Shown here in pieces: positions 20,864 to 30,489 of a stretch of DNA of 64,000 nt. How positions within the stretch are numbered: position 1 is the first letter of the stretch; each line of letters starts with the position of its first letter. The notes beneath the pieces are model-generated. The model saw only the letters and a list, made by a program, of their open reading frames with translations. It ran no database searches and was not told where the DNA came from. The DNA is from Arsenophonus apicola (GTDB lineage: Bacteria; Pseudomonadota; Gammaproteobacteria; Enterobacterales; Enterobacteriaceae), in NCBI RefSeq assembly GCF_020268605.1, contig NZ_CP084222.1, forward strand, positions 186,001 through 250,000. The letters run 5' to 3'. The position numbers and the translations under genes were made by a program.

Positions 20864-22387
20864 TGCAATTTGTTTTTGTAACTGAATAAGTAGCTTATCC
20901 ATACTGCGGTAACTAATTGCTTCAATAATATCAATTTTTTCAATTTGTTGTTGCTGTTTTAAATCGGCAATAGTTCGTGAAACTTTTAATATACGATTCC
21001 AAGCTCTGATTGAGAGGCCAAGTTTATTTAATGTTGTTTCTAAAAAAAGGGCATCATTCGGCTTTAGTATACAAAAAAGTGAGGCTTCTTTGCTACTTAG
21101 TTTTGCATTAATTTTACCCGAACGTTCAATTTGTTGTTTTCTTGCTTGTATCACTCGTTGTTTTATATTGAAACTGGTTTCATTTGTTGGTGTAGAGTGA
21201 CTTAATGTCCCTAGTGGTAAAAGAGGTACCTCTATAGAGAGATCAAAACGATCTAAGAATGGCCCAGATATCTTTGCTAGATAACGGAGGATCTGTTTTG
21301 GGCTAGCTCGGTTATATATACCTTTATAGTGGCCCATCGCGCTGGGATTTAAAGCGGCAATAAGCTGAATATTGGCTGGAAAATTAACTTTAGCTTTTGC
21401 ACGCGAAATTATTATTTCACCAGATTCTAAGGGTTCCCTAAGGGCATCGAGTACTTTTCGTTCAAATTCAGCTAGTTCATCAAGAAATAGAATACCATTA
21501 TGGGCTAAAGATATTTCCCCAGGTTTGGGTAAGCTGCCGCCACCTATTAATGCTGCCATAGAAGCACTGTGATGAGGAGCTCTAAATGGCCGTGTAGGCC
21601 ATTTTTCGTTATTAAATGAAATATCACATAAACTTTTTATTGAAGCTACCTCTAGCGCTTCTTGATTGGTTAGATCAGGTAAGATAGTAATTAGGCGATT
21701 GGCAAGCATGGTCTTACCTGTGCCAGGTGGGCCAAGCAATAAAAGGTTATGTCCTCCGGCGGCTGTAATCTCTAATGCGCGCTTGGCGTGTTGTTGACCA
21801 ATTATATCATTGATATCAGTTACGTTAGTCTGCTTGTGGTTGGTAATAGGTGTTTCTCGATTGTGAGGTAAAGTATTTTGATCATGTAAGAAATGACAAA
21901 TAGCTAGTAGATGTTCGCAAAAATAAACACTCTCAGTTGGTAATAAATTTAATTCATTTGCGTTTTCTATAGAAGTAATCAATTTACGCTGATTTTTTAA
22001 TGCTGCTTGTGCCGCGGTTATTACTCCTGTTATTCGACGAATTTGGCCAGAAAGTGCTAATTCGCCAAGGAATTCAAATTGATTTAATTTTATTGATGTA
22101 ATTTGTTCCGATGCCGCTAAAATGGCGAGTGCAATAGCGAGATCATAGCGTCCGCCTTCTTTTGGCAGATCGGCAGGTGCTAAATTGATGGTTATTCTTT
22201 TAGATGGATACTGAAAACCACTATTTATTAAAGCACTTCTAACACGATCACGCGCTTCTTTTACAGCTGTTTCTGGCAATCCTACTAAGGTAAGACCAGG
22301 TAGTCCATTACTAATATGTGCCTCAACAGTTACCCGTGGGGCATGCATACCAATTGAAGCTCTGGTGTAAATAACAGCTAATGCCAT
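20861..22387 (-). CDS. comM: Magnesium-chelatase-like AAA+ ATPase ComM
   Basis: ComM (YifB) is a hexameric helicase that extends heteroduplex joints during natural transformation in naturally competent gammaproteobacteria. In non-competent enterics its role is unclear. The 508 residues (E. coli 506) have an N-terminal Lon-like/ChlI domain, Walker A GPPGTGKT, Walker B ILFLDELAEF and a C-terminal Mg-chelatase domain with RAWNRILKVSRTIADL. Its position between maoP and the ilv operon is as in E. coli. No competence genes occur in the window. Confidence 0.95.
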   Translation of the reverse strand: MALAVIYTRASIGMHAPRVTVEAHISNGLPGLTLVGLPETAVKEARDRVRSALINSGFQYPSKRITINLAPADLPKEGGRYDLAIALAILAASEQITSIKLNQFEFLGELALSGQIRRITGVITAAQAALKNQRKLITSIENANELNLLPTESVYFCEHLLAICHFLHDQNTLPHNRETPITNHKQTNVTDINDIIGQQHAKRALEITAAGGHNLLLLGPPGTGKTMLANRLITILPDLTNQEALEVASIKSLCDISFNNEKWPTRPFRAPHHSASMAALIGGGSLPKPGEISLAHNGILFLDELAEFERKVLDALREPLESGEIIISRAKAKVNFPANIQLIAALNPSAMGHYKGIYNRASPKQILRYLAKISGPFLDRFDLSIEVPLLPLGTLSHSTPTNETSFNIKQRVIQARKQQIERSGKINAKLSSKEASLFCILKPNDALFLETTLNKLGLSIRAWNRILKVSRTIADLKQQQQIEKIDIIEAISYRSMDKLLIQLQKQIA

Positions 22388-22858
22388 ATTTCCTCCCTAA
22401 CATGTCCATATTTCAATTTTCTTCGTCGGTAAATTAAGGACAACTAGATTTTGATGAATATGGGAAGGTTGTTAGAGAAGTATCAGAAATTTTTACTTTT
22501 GTTGTAATTTTTTAGGACAGTGTTGTCATTATTTATAATAAAAAATCGGCTATTAATTATTTAAAGCGATCTACATTATAATCTAAGTTTAGCTGATTAA
22601 ACTTAAGCTAATAATTTTACACAAAGCTAAATAATATTTATATATTGGTGTTATTTTCTATAATTTTTGAATTTTGTAATTTTTTATTTTAATTATTTTC
22701 CATAAAATGTTTAATAATCTTATTATAAAGTAAATTTATTGATTCTAATCGTTATTTTTTATTTTTTAATAAAAAAATAAAATAACTATTGTCAAATAAA
22801 TGGCAACGTGTTAACACTAAATAAGTAAATAAATTATCGAGATCAAAGAACGAATATT
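22388..22858. other. Intergenic region carrying comM and ilv promoters
   Basis: A very AT-rich 471-nt interval between divergent comM and the ilv leader. A candidate ilv promoter is TTGTCA (22789-22794) with TAACAC (22812-22817) at 17-bp spacing, which would start the transcript about 35 nt before ilvL. No ORF or RNA gene was recognised. Confidence 0.4.
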
Positions 22859-22960
22859 ATGTCTAACGTGTTTGTCCTAATAATTAACCTAATTATTGTG
22901 AGCGTGGTGGTGATTATCCCACCGTGCGGGGCAGCACTTGGAAGAAGAAAGGCAGAATAA
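22859..22960 (+). CDS. ilvL: ilvGMEDA operon leader peptide
   Basis: A 33-codon leader beginning MSNVFVLIINLIIV and continuing SVVVIIPPCGAALGRRKAE. The second half matches E. coli IlvL closely; the first half has diverged but is still rich in Ile, Val and Leu codons (14 of the first 20). Stalling at these codons when charged Ile, Leu or Val tRNA is low should favour the antiterminator and let transcription reach ilvG. The terminator lies 20 nt after its stop. Confidence 0.95.
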   Translation: MSNVFVLIINLIIVSVVVIIPPCGAALGRRKAE

Positions 22961-22980
22961 CTAGCCAGATTTCACAAGAA

Positions 22981-23010
22981 CCCCGCACCGAAAGGCGCGG
23001 GGTTTTTTTT
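22981..23010 (+). terminator. ilv operon attenuator
   Basis: A strong hairpin: CCCCGC pairs with GCGGGG around a 10-nt loop and is followed by eight T. It lies between the ilvL stop and ilvG. It is the transcription-terminating arm of the attenuation switch; CCGTGCGGGGCAGC inside ilvL offers alternative pairing. Confidence 0.92.
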
Positions 23011-23083
23011 AGCTTTAAATTTGTGTTAGTTAGCGGTGAGAATTTAAAAAATAACCACATAAATTAGGGTGCGGGAGCAGATA

Positions 23084-24730
23084 ATGAATGGAGCGCAATG
23101 GTTAGTTCAGGCATTAATTAGCCAAGGGGTTGAACAGATTTTTGGTTATCCGGGTGGGGCCATTATGCCTGTTTATGATGCTTTATATGATAGTGATTTG
23201 CAGCATCTATTATGTCGTCATGAGCAAGGTGCTGTTATGGCTGCAATTGGTTATGCCAGAGCAACGAATAAACCAGGGATCTGTATCGCAACATCTGGGC
23301 CTGGGGCAACGAATTTGATCACTGGTTTAGCTGATGCATTATTAGATTCAGTGCCTATTGTTGCCATAACAGGACAGGTTGCTTTGGAGCTTATTGGCAC
23401 AGATGCCTTTCAGGAAGTTGACGTTTTAAGTCTTTCTTTAGCTTGTACAAAACACAGTTTCTTAGTGGATTCTGTTGAGATGTTGCCACAGGTGATTACT
23501 GAGGCTTTCAGTATTGCGACAACGGGGCGTCCAGGACCCGTCTTAATTGATATTCCTAAAGATATACAGTTACAAACGACCCATTTGCCGCCCTATTTTA
23601 TGCCAGTTGCACAAAAATCATTTTATTCTGCCAATCAATTAGCAACTGCATGTGAAATTATGCAACAAGCGAAACAGCCTATTTTGTATGTGGGTGGTGG
23701 TGTTGGTATGTCAGGAGCGGTCGCTGAGTTGAGAGATTTTATTGCTATCACTGGATTACCCACTGTTTCTACATTAAAGGGACTAGGTGCCGTCACAGCA
23801 AATGATCCATATTATTTGGGGATGTTGGGTATGCATGGTAACAAAGCGGCAAATTTTGCAGTACAGGAATGTGATCTATTGCTGGCGGTAGGTGCAAGGT
23901 TTGATGATCGTGTGACCGGCAAATTGAATACATTTGCGCCTAATGCCAAAGTCATCCATTTAGATATAGATTGTGCTGAATTGAATAAATTGCGTCAGGC
24001 TTATGTTTGTTTACTCGGTGATGCAAAACTATTGTTACCGCAATTAGCACGTCCATTAAATATTGCATCATGGCAAGCCAAAATAAGCGCATTGAAAAGC
24101 GAGTATGAATGGAATTATAACTATATTGGGGATGTTATCAATGCCCCTACTTTGTTAAAACAAATCTCAGAACGTATGCATGCTGATACGATTGTTACAA
24201 CCGATGTTGGACAACATCAGATGTGGACGGCACAGCATATGGCATTTCGAGCACCGGAAAATTTTATTACCTCTAGTGGATTAGGTTCAATGGGATTTGG
24301 CATTCCAGCCGCAATTGGCGCTCAGTTAGCTCGCCCTAATGCAGCGGTAATCTGTATTTCAGGTGATGGTTCTTTTATGATGAATATTCAGGAATTAGCT
24401 ACCATAAAGCGCAAACAATTACCGATCAAAATTGTGCTTATCGATAACCAGCGTTTGGGTATGGTACGTCAGTGGCAAGAACTATTTTTTCAACAACGCT
24501 ATAGTGAAACCCAGTTAACGGATAATCCAGATTTTATTGCGCTAGCTGCATCATTCAATATTGCCGGTCAGTGTATTACACACACATCAGAAATTAACGA
24601 CGCACTAGATAGATTATTTAGTCATGCTGGCCCCTTTTTGCTACAGGTGTCTATTAATGAATTAGAAAATGTTTGGCCGTTGGTTCCTCCAGGTGCCAGC
24701 AATGAAAAAATGATGGAGCAACCCTTATGA
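23084..24730 (+). CDS. ilvG: Acetolactate synthase II, large subunit
   Basis: The ThDP-dependent catalytic subunit of the valine-insensitive acetohydroxyacid synthase II. It makes acetolactate or acetohydroxybutyrate for Val, Leu and Ile. The frame is intact with 548 residues, unlike the frameshifted ilvG of E. coli K-12. The ThDP-binding motif GDGSFMMNIQELATIKRKQLP, the GARFDDRVTGK segment and the N-terminal catalytic Glu region (CRHEQGA) are present. The ATG at 23084 has GGGAG upstream; an in-frame GTG at 23069 is less likely. It overlaps ilvM by 4 nt. Confidence 0.98.
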   Translation: MNGAQWLVQALISQGVEQIFGYPGGAIMPVYDALYDSDLQHLLCRHEQGAVMAAIGYARATNKPGICIATSGPGATNLITGLADALLDSVPIVAITGQVALELIGTDAFQEVDVLSLSLACTKHSFLVDSVEMLPQVITEAFSIATTGRPGPVLIDIPKDIQLQTTHLPPYFMPVAQKSFYSANQLATACEIMQQAKQPILYVGGGVGMSGAVAELRDFIAITGLPTVSTLKGLGAVTANDPYYLGMLGMHGNKAANFAVQECDLLLAVGARFDDRVTGKLNTFAPNAKVIHLDIDCAELNKLRQAYVCLLGDAKLLLPQLARPLNIASWQAKISALKSEYEWNYNYIGDVINAPTLLKQISERMHADTIVTTDVGQHQMWTAQHMAFRAPENFITSSGLGSMGFGIPAAIGAQLARPNAAVICISGDGSFMMNIQELATIKRKQLPIKIVLIDNQRLGMVRQWQELFFQQRYSETQLTDNPDFIALAASFNIAGQCITHTSEINDALDRLFSHAGPFLLQVSINELENVWPLVPPGASNEKMMEQPL

Positions 24731-24987
24731 GACACTATCGATTAAATATTGAAGCGCGCTTTCGGCCAGAGATTTTAGAGCGCATTTTGCGGGTAACTCG
24801 TCATCGGGGATTTCAGGTTAATGCAATAATTATGAATCAACGATCGGATGGAAATAACGTTAGCATTGAGATAACGGTTAATAGTCAACGTCCACTGAAT
24901 ATACTGTGTTCACAGTTAATTAAATTGGTAGATGTGTTTGATATTGAAATCAAGCAACAAGCTGTCAAACAATCAATCGTAATGTAA
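24727..24987 (+). CDS. ilvM: Acetolactate synthase II, regulatory small subunit
   Basis: An 86-residue ACT-domain subunit needed for full activity of IlvG. The ACT fold is visible as alternating strands: MRHYRLNIEARFRPEILERILRVTRHRGF followed by VSIEITVNSQRPLN. Its ATG overlaps the ilvG stop (ATGA), which ensures balanced synthesis of the two subunits. Length and position match E. coli IlvM (87 residues). Confidence 0.96.
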   Translation: MRHYRLNIEARFRPEILERILRVTRHRGFQVNAIIMNQRSDGNNVSIEITVNSQRPLNILCSQLIKLVDVFDIEIKQQAVKQSIVM

Positions 24988-24996
24988 GGTAAAAAA

Positions 24997-25923
24997 ATGA
25001 CAAAAAAGGCAGATTATATTTGGTTCAACGGAGAAATGGTGCCCTGGGCGGAAGCAAAGATACATGTTATGTCTCACTCTTTGCATTATGGTACTTCGGT
25101 TTTTGAAGGTATTCGCTGTTATCACTCTCATCAAGGTCCAGTAATTTTTCGCCATCGTGAGCATATGCAGCGTTTACACGATTCAGCAAAAATTTATCGC
25201 ATGCCTTTAAACCAAAGCGTTGATGAATTAATGGTAGCCTGTCGCGAAACCATCCGTAAAAATAAGTTAGTGAGCGGCTATATTAGACCACTCGTTTTTA
25301 TTGGTGATGTTGGTATGGGCGTTAATCCACCACCAGGTTATAAAACGGATGTCATTATTGCGGCTTTTCCATGGGGAACGTATTTAGGTGAAAAAGCACT
25401 AGAACAAGGTATTGATGCAATGGTTTCGTCTTGGCATCGTGCCGCTCCCAATACCATTCCGACAGCCGCTAAAGCCGGTGGTAATTATTTATCGTCTTTA
25501 CTGGTAGGTAGTGAAGCGCGTCGTCATGGCTATCAGGAAGGAATTGCGTTAGATGTTAGTGGTTATATTTCCGAAGGTGCGGGTGAGAACCTATTTGAAG
25601 TTAAAGATAAGGTACTTTTTACACCACCATTTACCTCGTCAGCACTACCCGGCATTACACGTGATGCAATTATCAAGTTAGCTACTGAATTGGGATTTGA
25701 AGTTCGTGAACAAATGTTATCACGTGAATCGTTGTATCTGGCGGATGAAATTTTTATGACCGGTACTGCTGCTGAGATTACGCCAGTTCGTAGTGTTGAT
25801 GGTATTCAAGTCGGGATTGGTCACTGTGGCCCAGTAACCAAACGTATCCAGCAGGCTTTTTTTGGTTTGTTTGATGGTACGACAAAAGATAAATGGAACT
25901 GGTTAGATCCTGTCAATAGTTAG
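24997..25923 (+). CDS. ilvE: Branched-chain amino acid aminotransferase
   Basis: A PLP enzyme (class IV) that performs the last transamination for Ile, Val and Leu in the cytoplasm. The 308 residues carry the family motifs LHYGTSVFEGIRCY near the start, the PLP lysine region PTAAKAGGNYL around residue 160, and ISEGAGENLFEVKD and MTGTAAEITPVRS toward the C-terminus. AAGGT precedes the ATG. It is the third structural gene of the operon. Confidence 0.98.
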   Translation: MTKKADYIWFNGEMVPWAEAKIHVMSHSLHYGTSVFEGIRCYHSHQGPVIFRHREHMQRLHDSAKIYRMPLNQSVDELMVACRETIRKNKLVSGYIRPLVFIGDVGMGVNPPPGYKTDVIIAAFPWGTYLGEKALEQGIDAMVSSWHRAAPNTIPTAAKAGGNYLSSLLVGSEARRHGYQEGIALDVSGYISEGAGENLFEVKDKVLFTPPFTSSALPGITRDAIIKLATELGFEVREQMLSRESLYLADEIFMTGTAAEITPVRSVDGIQVGIGHCGPVTKRIQQAFFGLFDGTTKDKWNWLDPVNS

Positions 25924-25986
25924 TTCAAATTGCGAGATGTTTATTGGCGTCTTATTATCGTCAATTTTTATACTAAGGGAGCAAAA

Positions 25987-27837
25987 ATGCCAGAATATCG
26001 TTCTGCTACAACGGTCAATGGCCGTAATATGGCTGGTGCCAGGGCACTTTGGCGGGCAACTGGAATGACCGACGCTGATTTTGGCAAGCCAATTATTGCG
26101 GTTGTCAATTCATTTACGCAATTTGTCCCTGGTCATGTGCATCTACGTGATCTTGGTCAGCTAGTGGCTAAACAAATAGAAGCCGTTGGCGGTGTGGCAA
26201 AAGAGTTTAATACCATTGCGGTTGATGATGGTATTGCAATGGGGCATGGCGGTATGTTGTATTCGTTGCCGTCCCGCGAGCTTATTGCTGATTCTGTTGA
26301 ATATATGGTTAATGCTCATTGTGCCGATGCGATGGTTTGTATTTCTAATTGTGACAAAATCACACCAGGTATGCTGATGGCTGCGTTGCGCTTAAATATT
26401 CCGGCTGTTTTTGTATCGGGTGGCCCGATGGAGGCAGGAAAAAGCAAACTTTCTGATCAGATTATTAAACTTGATTTGGTCGATGCCATGATCAAAAGTG
26501 CGGATCCGGCTGTAAGTGATCAAGAAAGTGAACAAATCGAACGTTCAGCTTGCCCGACTTGCGGCTCATGCTCAGGCATGTTTACTGCTAATTCAATGAA
26601 CTGTTTGACCGAGGTATTAGGATTATCTTTGCCTGGCAACGGTTCTTTACTTGCGACGCATACCGATCGTAAACAGCTGTTTTTGGATGCGGGCAAACGT
26701 ATTGTTAAGATCACGAAAAAATACTATGAGCAAGATGATGATAGTGTTTTACCACGCAATATTGCCACTAAAGCGGCATTTGAAAATGCGATGACACTGG
26801 ATATTGCAATGGGAGGATCGACTAATACGGTATTACATTTATTAGCGGCAGCACAGGAAGCTGAGGTTGATTTTACTTTGGCGGATATTGATCGTTTATC
26901 ACGCAAAGTACCACATTTGTGTAAAGTAGCACCCAGTACGGCCAAATATCATATGGAAGATGTCCATCGGGCCGGTGGGGTGATCGCTATTTTAGGTGAG
27001 TTAGATCGCGCGCAATTACTTAATCGTCAGGTAAAAAATATTTTGGGTTTGAATGTCAACCAAATGTTAGCCCAGTATGATGTCATATTGACGCAGGATG
27101 ATGCAGTAAAACAGATGTATGCTGCAGGGCCGGCCGGTATTCGTACTACTCAAGCATTTTCACAAACATGTCGTTGGCCATCCTTAGATCTCGATCGTCA
27201 AACAGGATGTATTCGCAATTTAGCGCATGCCTATAGCCAGGATGGCGGATTGGCTGTTTTATTTGGTAACCTGGCAGTCGATGGCTGTATTGTCAAAACC
27301 GCAGGAGTTAATGAAAATTGCCTGACATTTCGTGGTTCAGCCAAGGTGTTTGATAGTCAAGAGGAGGCGGTAGCTGCAATATTGAACGGCAAAATTGTTG
27401 CTGGAGATGTCGTGGTAATTCGCTATGAAGGGCCAAGAGGAGGGCCAGGTATGCAGGAAATGCTTTATCCTACGTCTTATCTCAAATCAATGGGATTAGC
27501 CAGTAGTTGTGCATTAATTACTGATGGCCGTTTTTCTGGTGGTAGTTCAGGATTATCCATTGGTCATATTTCGCCAGAAGCGGCAAGTGGTGGTTTGATT
27601 GCCTTAATTGAAGATGGCGATATTATTGATATTGATATTCCCGCTCGCAGGATTGCCTTAAATATTGATAACACATTATTAGATCAACGTAGACAATCTG
27701 AATTGCAGCGTGGCGACAAAGCATGGATGCCACGCAAGCGTAAACGTAAAGTTTCATTTGCCCTACGCGCTTATGCTGCATTGGCAACAAGCGCAGATAA
27801 GGGAGCGGTGCGTGATAGAGCTAAGCTAGGAGGATAA
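25987..27837 (+). CDS. ilvD: Dihydroxy-acid dehydratase
   Basis: An Fe-S enzyme that dehydrates the dihydroxy acids to 2-keto-isovalerate and 2-keto-3-methylvalerate. It is sensitive to oxygen radicals in aerobic cells. Cluster cysteines are seen in SNCDKITPGM and CPTCGSCSGM. The ATG at 25987 gives 616 residues, the E. coli length, and has GGGAG 7 nt upstream. A TTG-started reading from 25930 is rejected because it adds residues the family lacks. It ends 1 nt before ilvA. Confidence 0.98.
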   Translation: MPEYRSATTVNGRNMAGARALWRATGMTDADFGKPIIAVVNSFTQFVPGHVHLRDLGQLVAKQIEAVGGVAKEFNTIAVDDGIAMGHGGMLYSLPSRELIADSVEYMVNAHCADAMVCISNCDKITPGMLMAALRLNIPAVFVSGGPMEAGKSKLSDQIIKLDLVDAMIKSADPAVSDQESEQIERSACPTCGSCSGMFTANSMNCLTEVLGLSLPGNGSLLATHTDRKQLFLDAGKRIVKITKKYYEQDDDSVLPRNIATKAAFENAMTLDIAMGGSTNTVLHLLAAAQEAEVDFTLADIDRLSRKVPHLCKVAPSTAKYHMEDVHRAGGVIAILGELDRAQLLNRQVKNILGLNVNQMLAQYDVILTQDDAVKQMYAAGPAGIRTTQAFSQTCRWPSLDLDRQTGCIRNLAHAYSQDGGLAVLFGNLAVDGCIVKTAGVNENCLTFRGSAKVFDSQEEAVAAILNGKIVAGDVVVIRYEGPRGGPGMQEMLYPTSYLKSMGLASSCALITDGRFSGGSSGLSIGHISPEAASGGLIALIEDGDIIDIDIPARRIALNIDNTLLDQRRQSELQRGDKAWMPRKRKRKVSFALRAYAALATSADKGAVRDRAKLGG

Positions 27838-27838
27838 A

Positions 27839-29446
27839 ATGGTGATGTCTTGTTTGCAGAGTTCACCTTCAGCTGCGGATTATTTAAGCGCAGCACTAAA
27901 GGCACCCGTTTATCAAGTTGCACAAGTCACCCCATTACAGGAGATGAAAAAAATCTCTGAGCGATTTGATAATACAATTTTTGTTAAGCGTGAAGATCTG
28001 CAATTAATGCATAGTTTTAAGCTACGTGGCGCTTATAACATGATTGCTAGTTTGTCAGCCGAGCAGCGAGCGAGTGGTGTTATTACCGCTTCGGCTGGTA
28101 ATCATGCACAAGGTGTTGCGTTATCTGCCAGTCGGATGGGGATCCCGGCACTAATTGTGATGCCATTAGCCACATCAGATATCAAAGTTGATGCTGTTCG
28201 ATGTTTACAGGCTGAGGTGCTTTTATATGGGGCGAATTTTGATGAGGCAAAAGCAAAAGCTATCGAAATTGCGCATCAGAAGGGATACACCTATGTGCCA
28301 CCTTTTGATCATCCGGCAGTCATTGCAGGTCAAGCAACGGTAGCGATGGAATTGTTACAACAAGCTCCTCACCTTGATCGTATTTTTGTGCCCGTTGGCG
28401 GCGGAGGATTGATTGCTGGTATTGCGATCCTACTCAAACAACTAATGCCTGATATTAAAATTATTGCTGTTGAGACCGAAGATGCAGCTTGCCTCAAAGC
28501 CGCTTTAGCAGCGGGTCATCCGGTAGATTTACCTACTGTGGGTTTATTTGCTGAAGGGGTAGCCGTTAAGCGTATTGGCGATGAAACTTTTCGTCTATGT
28601 CAAAAATATGTCGATGATATTATTACGGTTAATAGTGATAATATCTGTGCTGCCATTAAAGATTTATTTGAAGAGGTACGCGCTGTAGCAGAGCCAGCAG
28701 GTGCATTGGCGTTGGCAGGTTTGAAAAAATATGTTCAGCAGCATGGTATAAAAGCTGAACGTTTAGCCCATATTTTATCGGGCGCCAATATCAATTTTCA
28801 TGGCTTGCGTTATGTTTCAGAACGTTGTGAATTAGGCGAACAACGAGAAGCATTGTTAGCTGTTACCATTCCTGAGCAAAAAGGCAGTTTTTTGCGCTTC
28901 TGCCAAATATTGGGTGAGCGTAGTGTGACAGAATTTAATTATCGTTATAACGACATAAATTCAAAGCAAGCGTCTATTTTTGTTGGAGTTCGATTGAGCT
29001 ATGGGGTTGATGAATGTGCTGATATTGTTGCAGATTTACGACGAGCCGGTTATGGCGTAGCTGATCTTTCCCTTGATGAAATGGCCAGGCTCCATGTACG
29101 TTACATGGTGGGCGGACGTCCGTCAAAGCCACTCAATGAGCGGCTATTAAGCTTTGTCTTTCCTGAGTCTCCTGGCGCACTGCTGAAGTTTTTACTAACG
29201 TTAGGCACTTATTGGAATATTACACTTTTTCATTATCGTAGTCATGGCACTGATTATGGGCGTGTTTTGGCGGCCTTTGAACTATCTGGTTCAGAAGCCC
29301 TTTTTGAGCGTCATCTTGCTGCATTGGATTATGAGCATCGTGATGAAAGCAATAATGCCTCATTCCAATTCTTTTTAGCGCCGCCAAGTCAATTATTGAC
29401 TGCGCAAAGTGGTATCAGGCAGCAATTGCCAGAATGCCCGAACTAA
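27839..29446 (+). CDS. ilvA: Threonine deaminase (biosynthetic)
   Basis: Converts threonine to 2-oxobutanoate, the first committed step to isoleucine, and is feedback-inhibited by isoleucine. The catalytic domain has the PLP lysine K61 in MHSFKLRGAY, plus GNHAQG and VPVGGGGL. Two ACT-like regulatory domains follow from about residue 335. AGGAGG precedes the ATG by 5 nt. The protein has 535 residues against 514 in E. coli; roughly 20 extra C-terminal residues run into the convergent ilvY gene, giving a 54-nt overlap of coding ends. Confidence 0.97.
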   Translation: MVMSCLQSSPSAADYLSAALKAPVYQVAQVTPLQEMKKISERFDNTIFVKREDLQLMHSFKLRGAYNMIASLSAEQRASGVITASAGNHAQGVALSASRMGIPALIVMPLATSDIKVDAVRCLQAEVLLYGANFDEAKAKAIEIAHQKGYTYVPPFDHPAVIAGQATVAMELLQQAPHLDRIFVPVGGGGLIAGIAILLKQLMPDIKIIAVETEDAACLKAALAAGHPVDLPTVGLFAEGVAVKRIGDETFRLCQKYVDDIITVNSDNICAAIKDLFEEVRAVAEPAGALALAGLKKYVQQHGIKAERLAHILSGANINFHGLRYVSERCELGEQREALLAVTIPEQKGSFLRFCQILGERSVTEFNYRYNDINSKQASIFVGVRLSYGVDECADIVADLRRAGYGVADLSLDEMARLHVRYMVGGRPSKPLNERLLSFVFPESPGALLKFLLTLGTYWNITLFHYRSHGTDYGRVLAAFELSGSEALFERHLAALDYEHRDESNNASFQFFLAPPSQLLTAQSGIRQQLPECPN

Positions 29447-30301
29447 TGGTTCATTAAGGCGTTTGTTTAAAACACAAATGCCAATATCAAAAGGTTCAAC
29501 CAGTGAAATAGGATCAAGTTGCCAAATACGATCGCGTACAGATTCTGGGCTATTATCAACGACCACTTTGGGTATTAATGCAATACCGCAACCGAGTGCT
29601 ACCATCGATACAATGGCCTCATGGCCGGACACGGTAGCATAAATTACTGGATTATTAATAGCATGGCGCTGAAACCAAAGCTCTATTTTTTTGCGGGTAG
29701 GTCCGTGCTCTGGCAGGATAAAAGGGATTTGTTGCCAGTTCGGTTGCGGTTGTGAAACTTGTTGCCGAATTGTGCCAGCAAGTGATGGAGCTATCAAGAC
29801 GAGCGGAATTTCGCCTAATTTGTTAAATAACATATTATCAGGTAATTTTTCAGGTCTACCGGCAATCGCCAAATCGGCAACTTGTCTAGCAACGTTATTG
29901 ACGGCATCCGCTGCGTCGCCAGTGGTTAATTTAATTTCGATTAAAGGATTTTCTAACCTAAAGTTATCCAGGATCTTAGGTAAATGACTATAGGCGGCAG
30001 TGACTGAGCAAAAAAGGCGTAATTCGCCGGTCAATAACGCGCTCTGTTGGTTAAGTGAGTGGCGAAGTTGCTGATATTGAAGCAGTGTTTGTTGGGCAAA
30101 TTGTTTAAATTGTTTTCCTGCCTCGGTGAGGCTTACGCTTCTATTATCACGCATAAATAAAATATGACCAAAACTTTCTTCCAGGCGTTGTATTTGGCGA
30201 GATAATGTTGATGGACTGATATGCATTGCATTAGCCGTGCGTCCGAAGTGACAGCTATCAGCTAGATGTAAAAATAGCTTTAGATCGCGAATATCCATCA
30301 C
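29393..30301 (-). CDS. ilvY: LysR-type activator of ilvC
   Basis: Activates ilvC in response to acetolactate or acetohydroxybutyrate. The 302 residues begin with a LysR helix-turn-helix (HFGRTANAMHISPSTLSRQI, about residues 18-37) and continue with a conserved effector domain including LFCSVTAAYSHLP and YATVSGHEAIVSMVALGCG. It is divergent from ilvC, with two operator-like palindromes in the shared interval. The start may be either of two consecutive ATGs. Its 3' end overlaps ilvA. Confidence 0.96.
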   Translation of the reverse strand: MMDIRDLKLFLHLADSCHFGRTANAMHISPSTLSRQIQRLEESFGHILFMRDNRSVSLTEAGKQFKQFAQQTLLQYQQLRHSLNQQSALLTGELRLFCSVTAAYSHLPKILDNFRLENPLIEIKLTTGDAADAVNNVARQVADLAIAGRPEKLPDNMLFNKLGEIPLVLIAPSLAGTIRQQVSQPQPNWQQIPFILPEHGPTRKKIELWFQRHAINNPVIYATVSGHEAIVSMVALGCGIALIPKVVVDNSPESVRDRIWQLDPISLVEPFDIGICVLNKRLNEPLVRAFWQLLPDTTLRSQ

Positions 30302-30329
30302 GCCTCCTGTGATAAAAAGTGATAAATCA

Positions 30330-30350
30330 ATATTGCAATTTTTGCAATAT
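30330..30350. promoter_or_regulatory. IlvY operator O1
   Basis: A perfect 21-nt palindrome, ATATTGCAA-TTT-TTGCAATAT, 29 nt upstream of ilvY. It contains the TTGCAA half-sites known for IlvY operators in E. coli. Binding here should autoregulate ilvY and help activate ilvC. Confidence 0.75.
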
Positions 30351-30362
30351 GATATTTTAAAT

Positions 30363-30381
30363 ATATCAATTTACGCAATAT
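30363..30381. promoter_or_regulatory. IlvY operator O2
   Basis: An imperfect palindrome ATATCAATTTACGCAATAT, 32 bp centre to centre from O1, about three helical turns. E. coli also has a strong and a weaker tandem operator between ilvY and ilvC. Confidence 0.6.
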
Positions 30382-30489
30382 ATTTGATCACATATAGTAA
30401 TCATAGCGATACTTTTTTGTTAAGTAATCTGACAATAAAATAATAGAAAATATACCATAACATACTGAAGTTATAAGGGAAATTAATCA

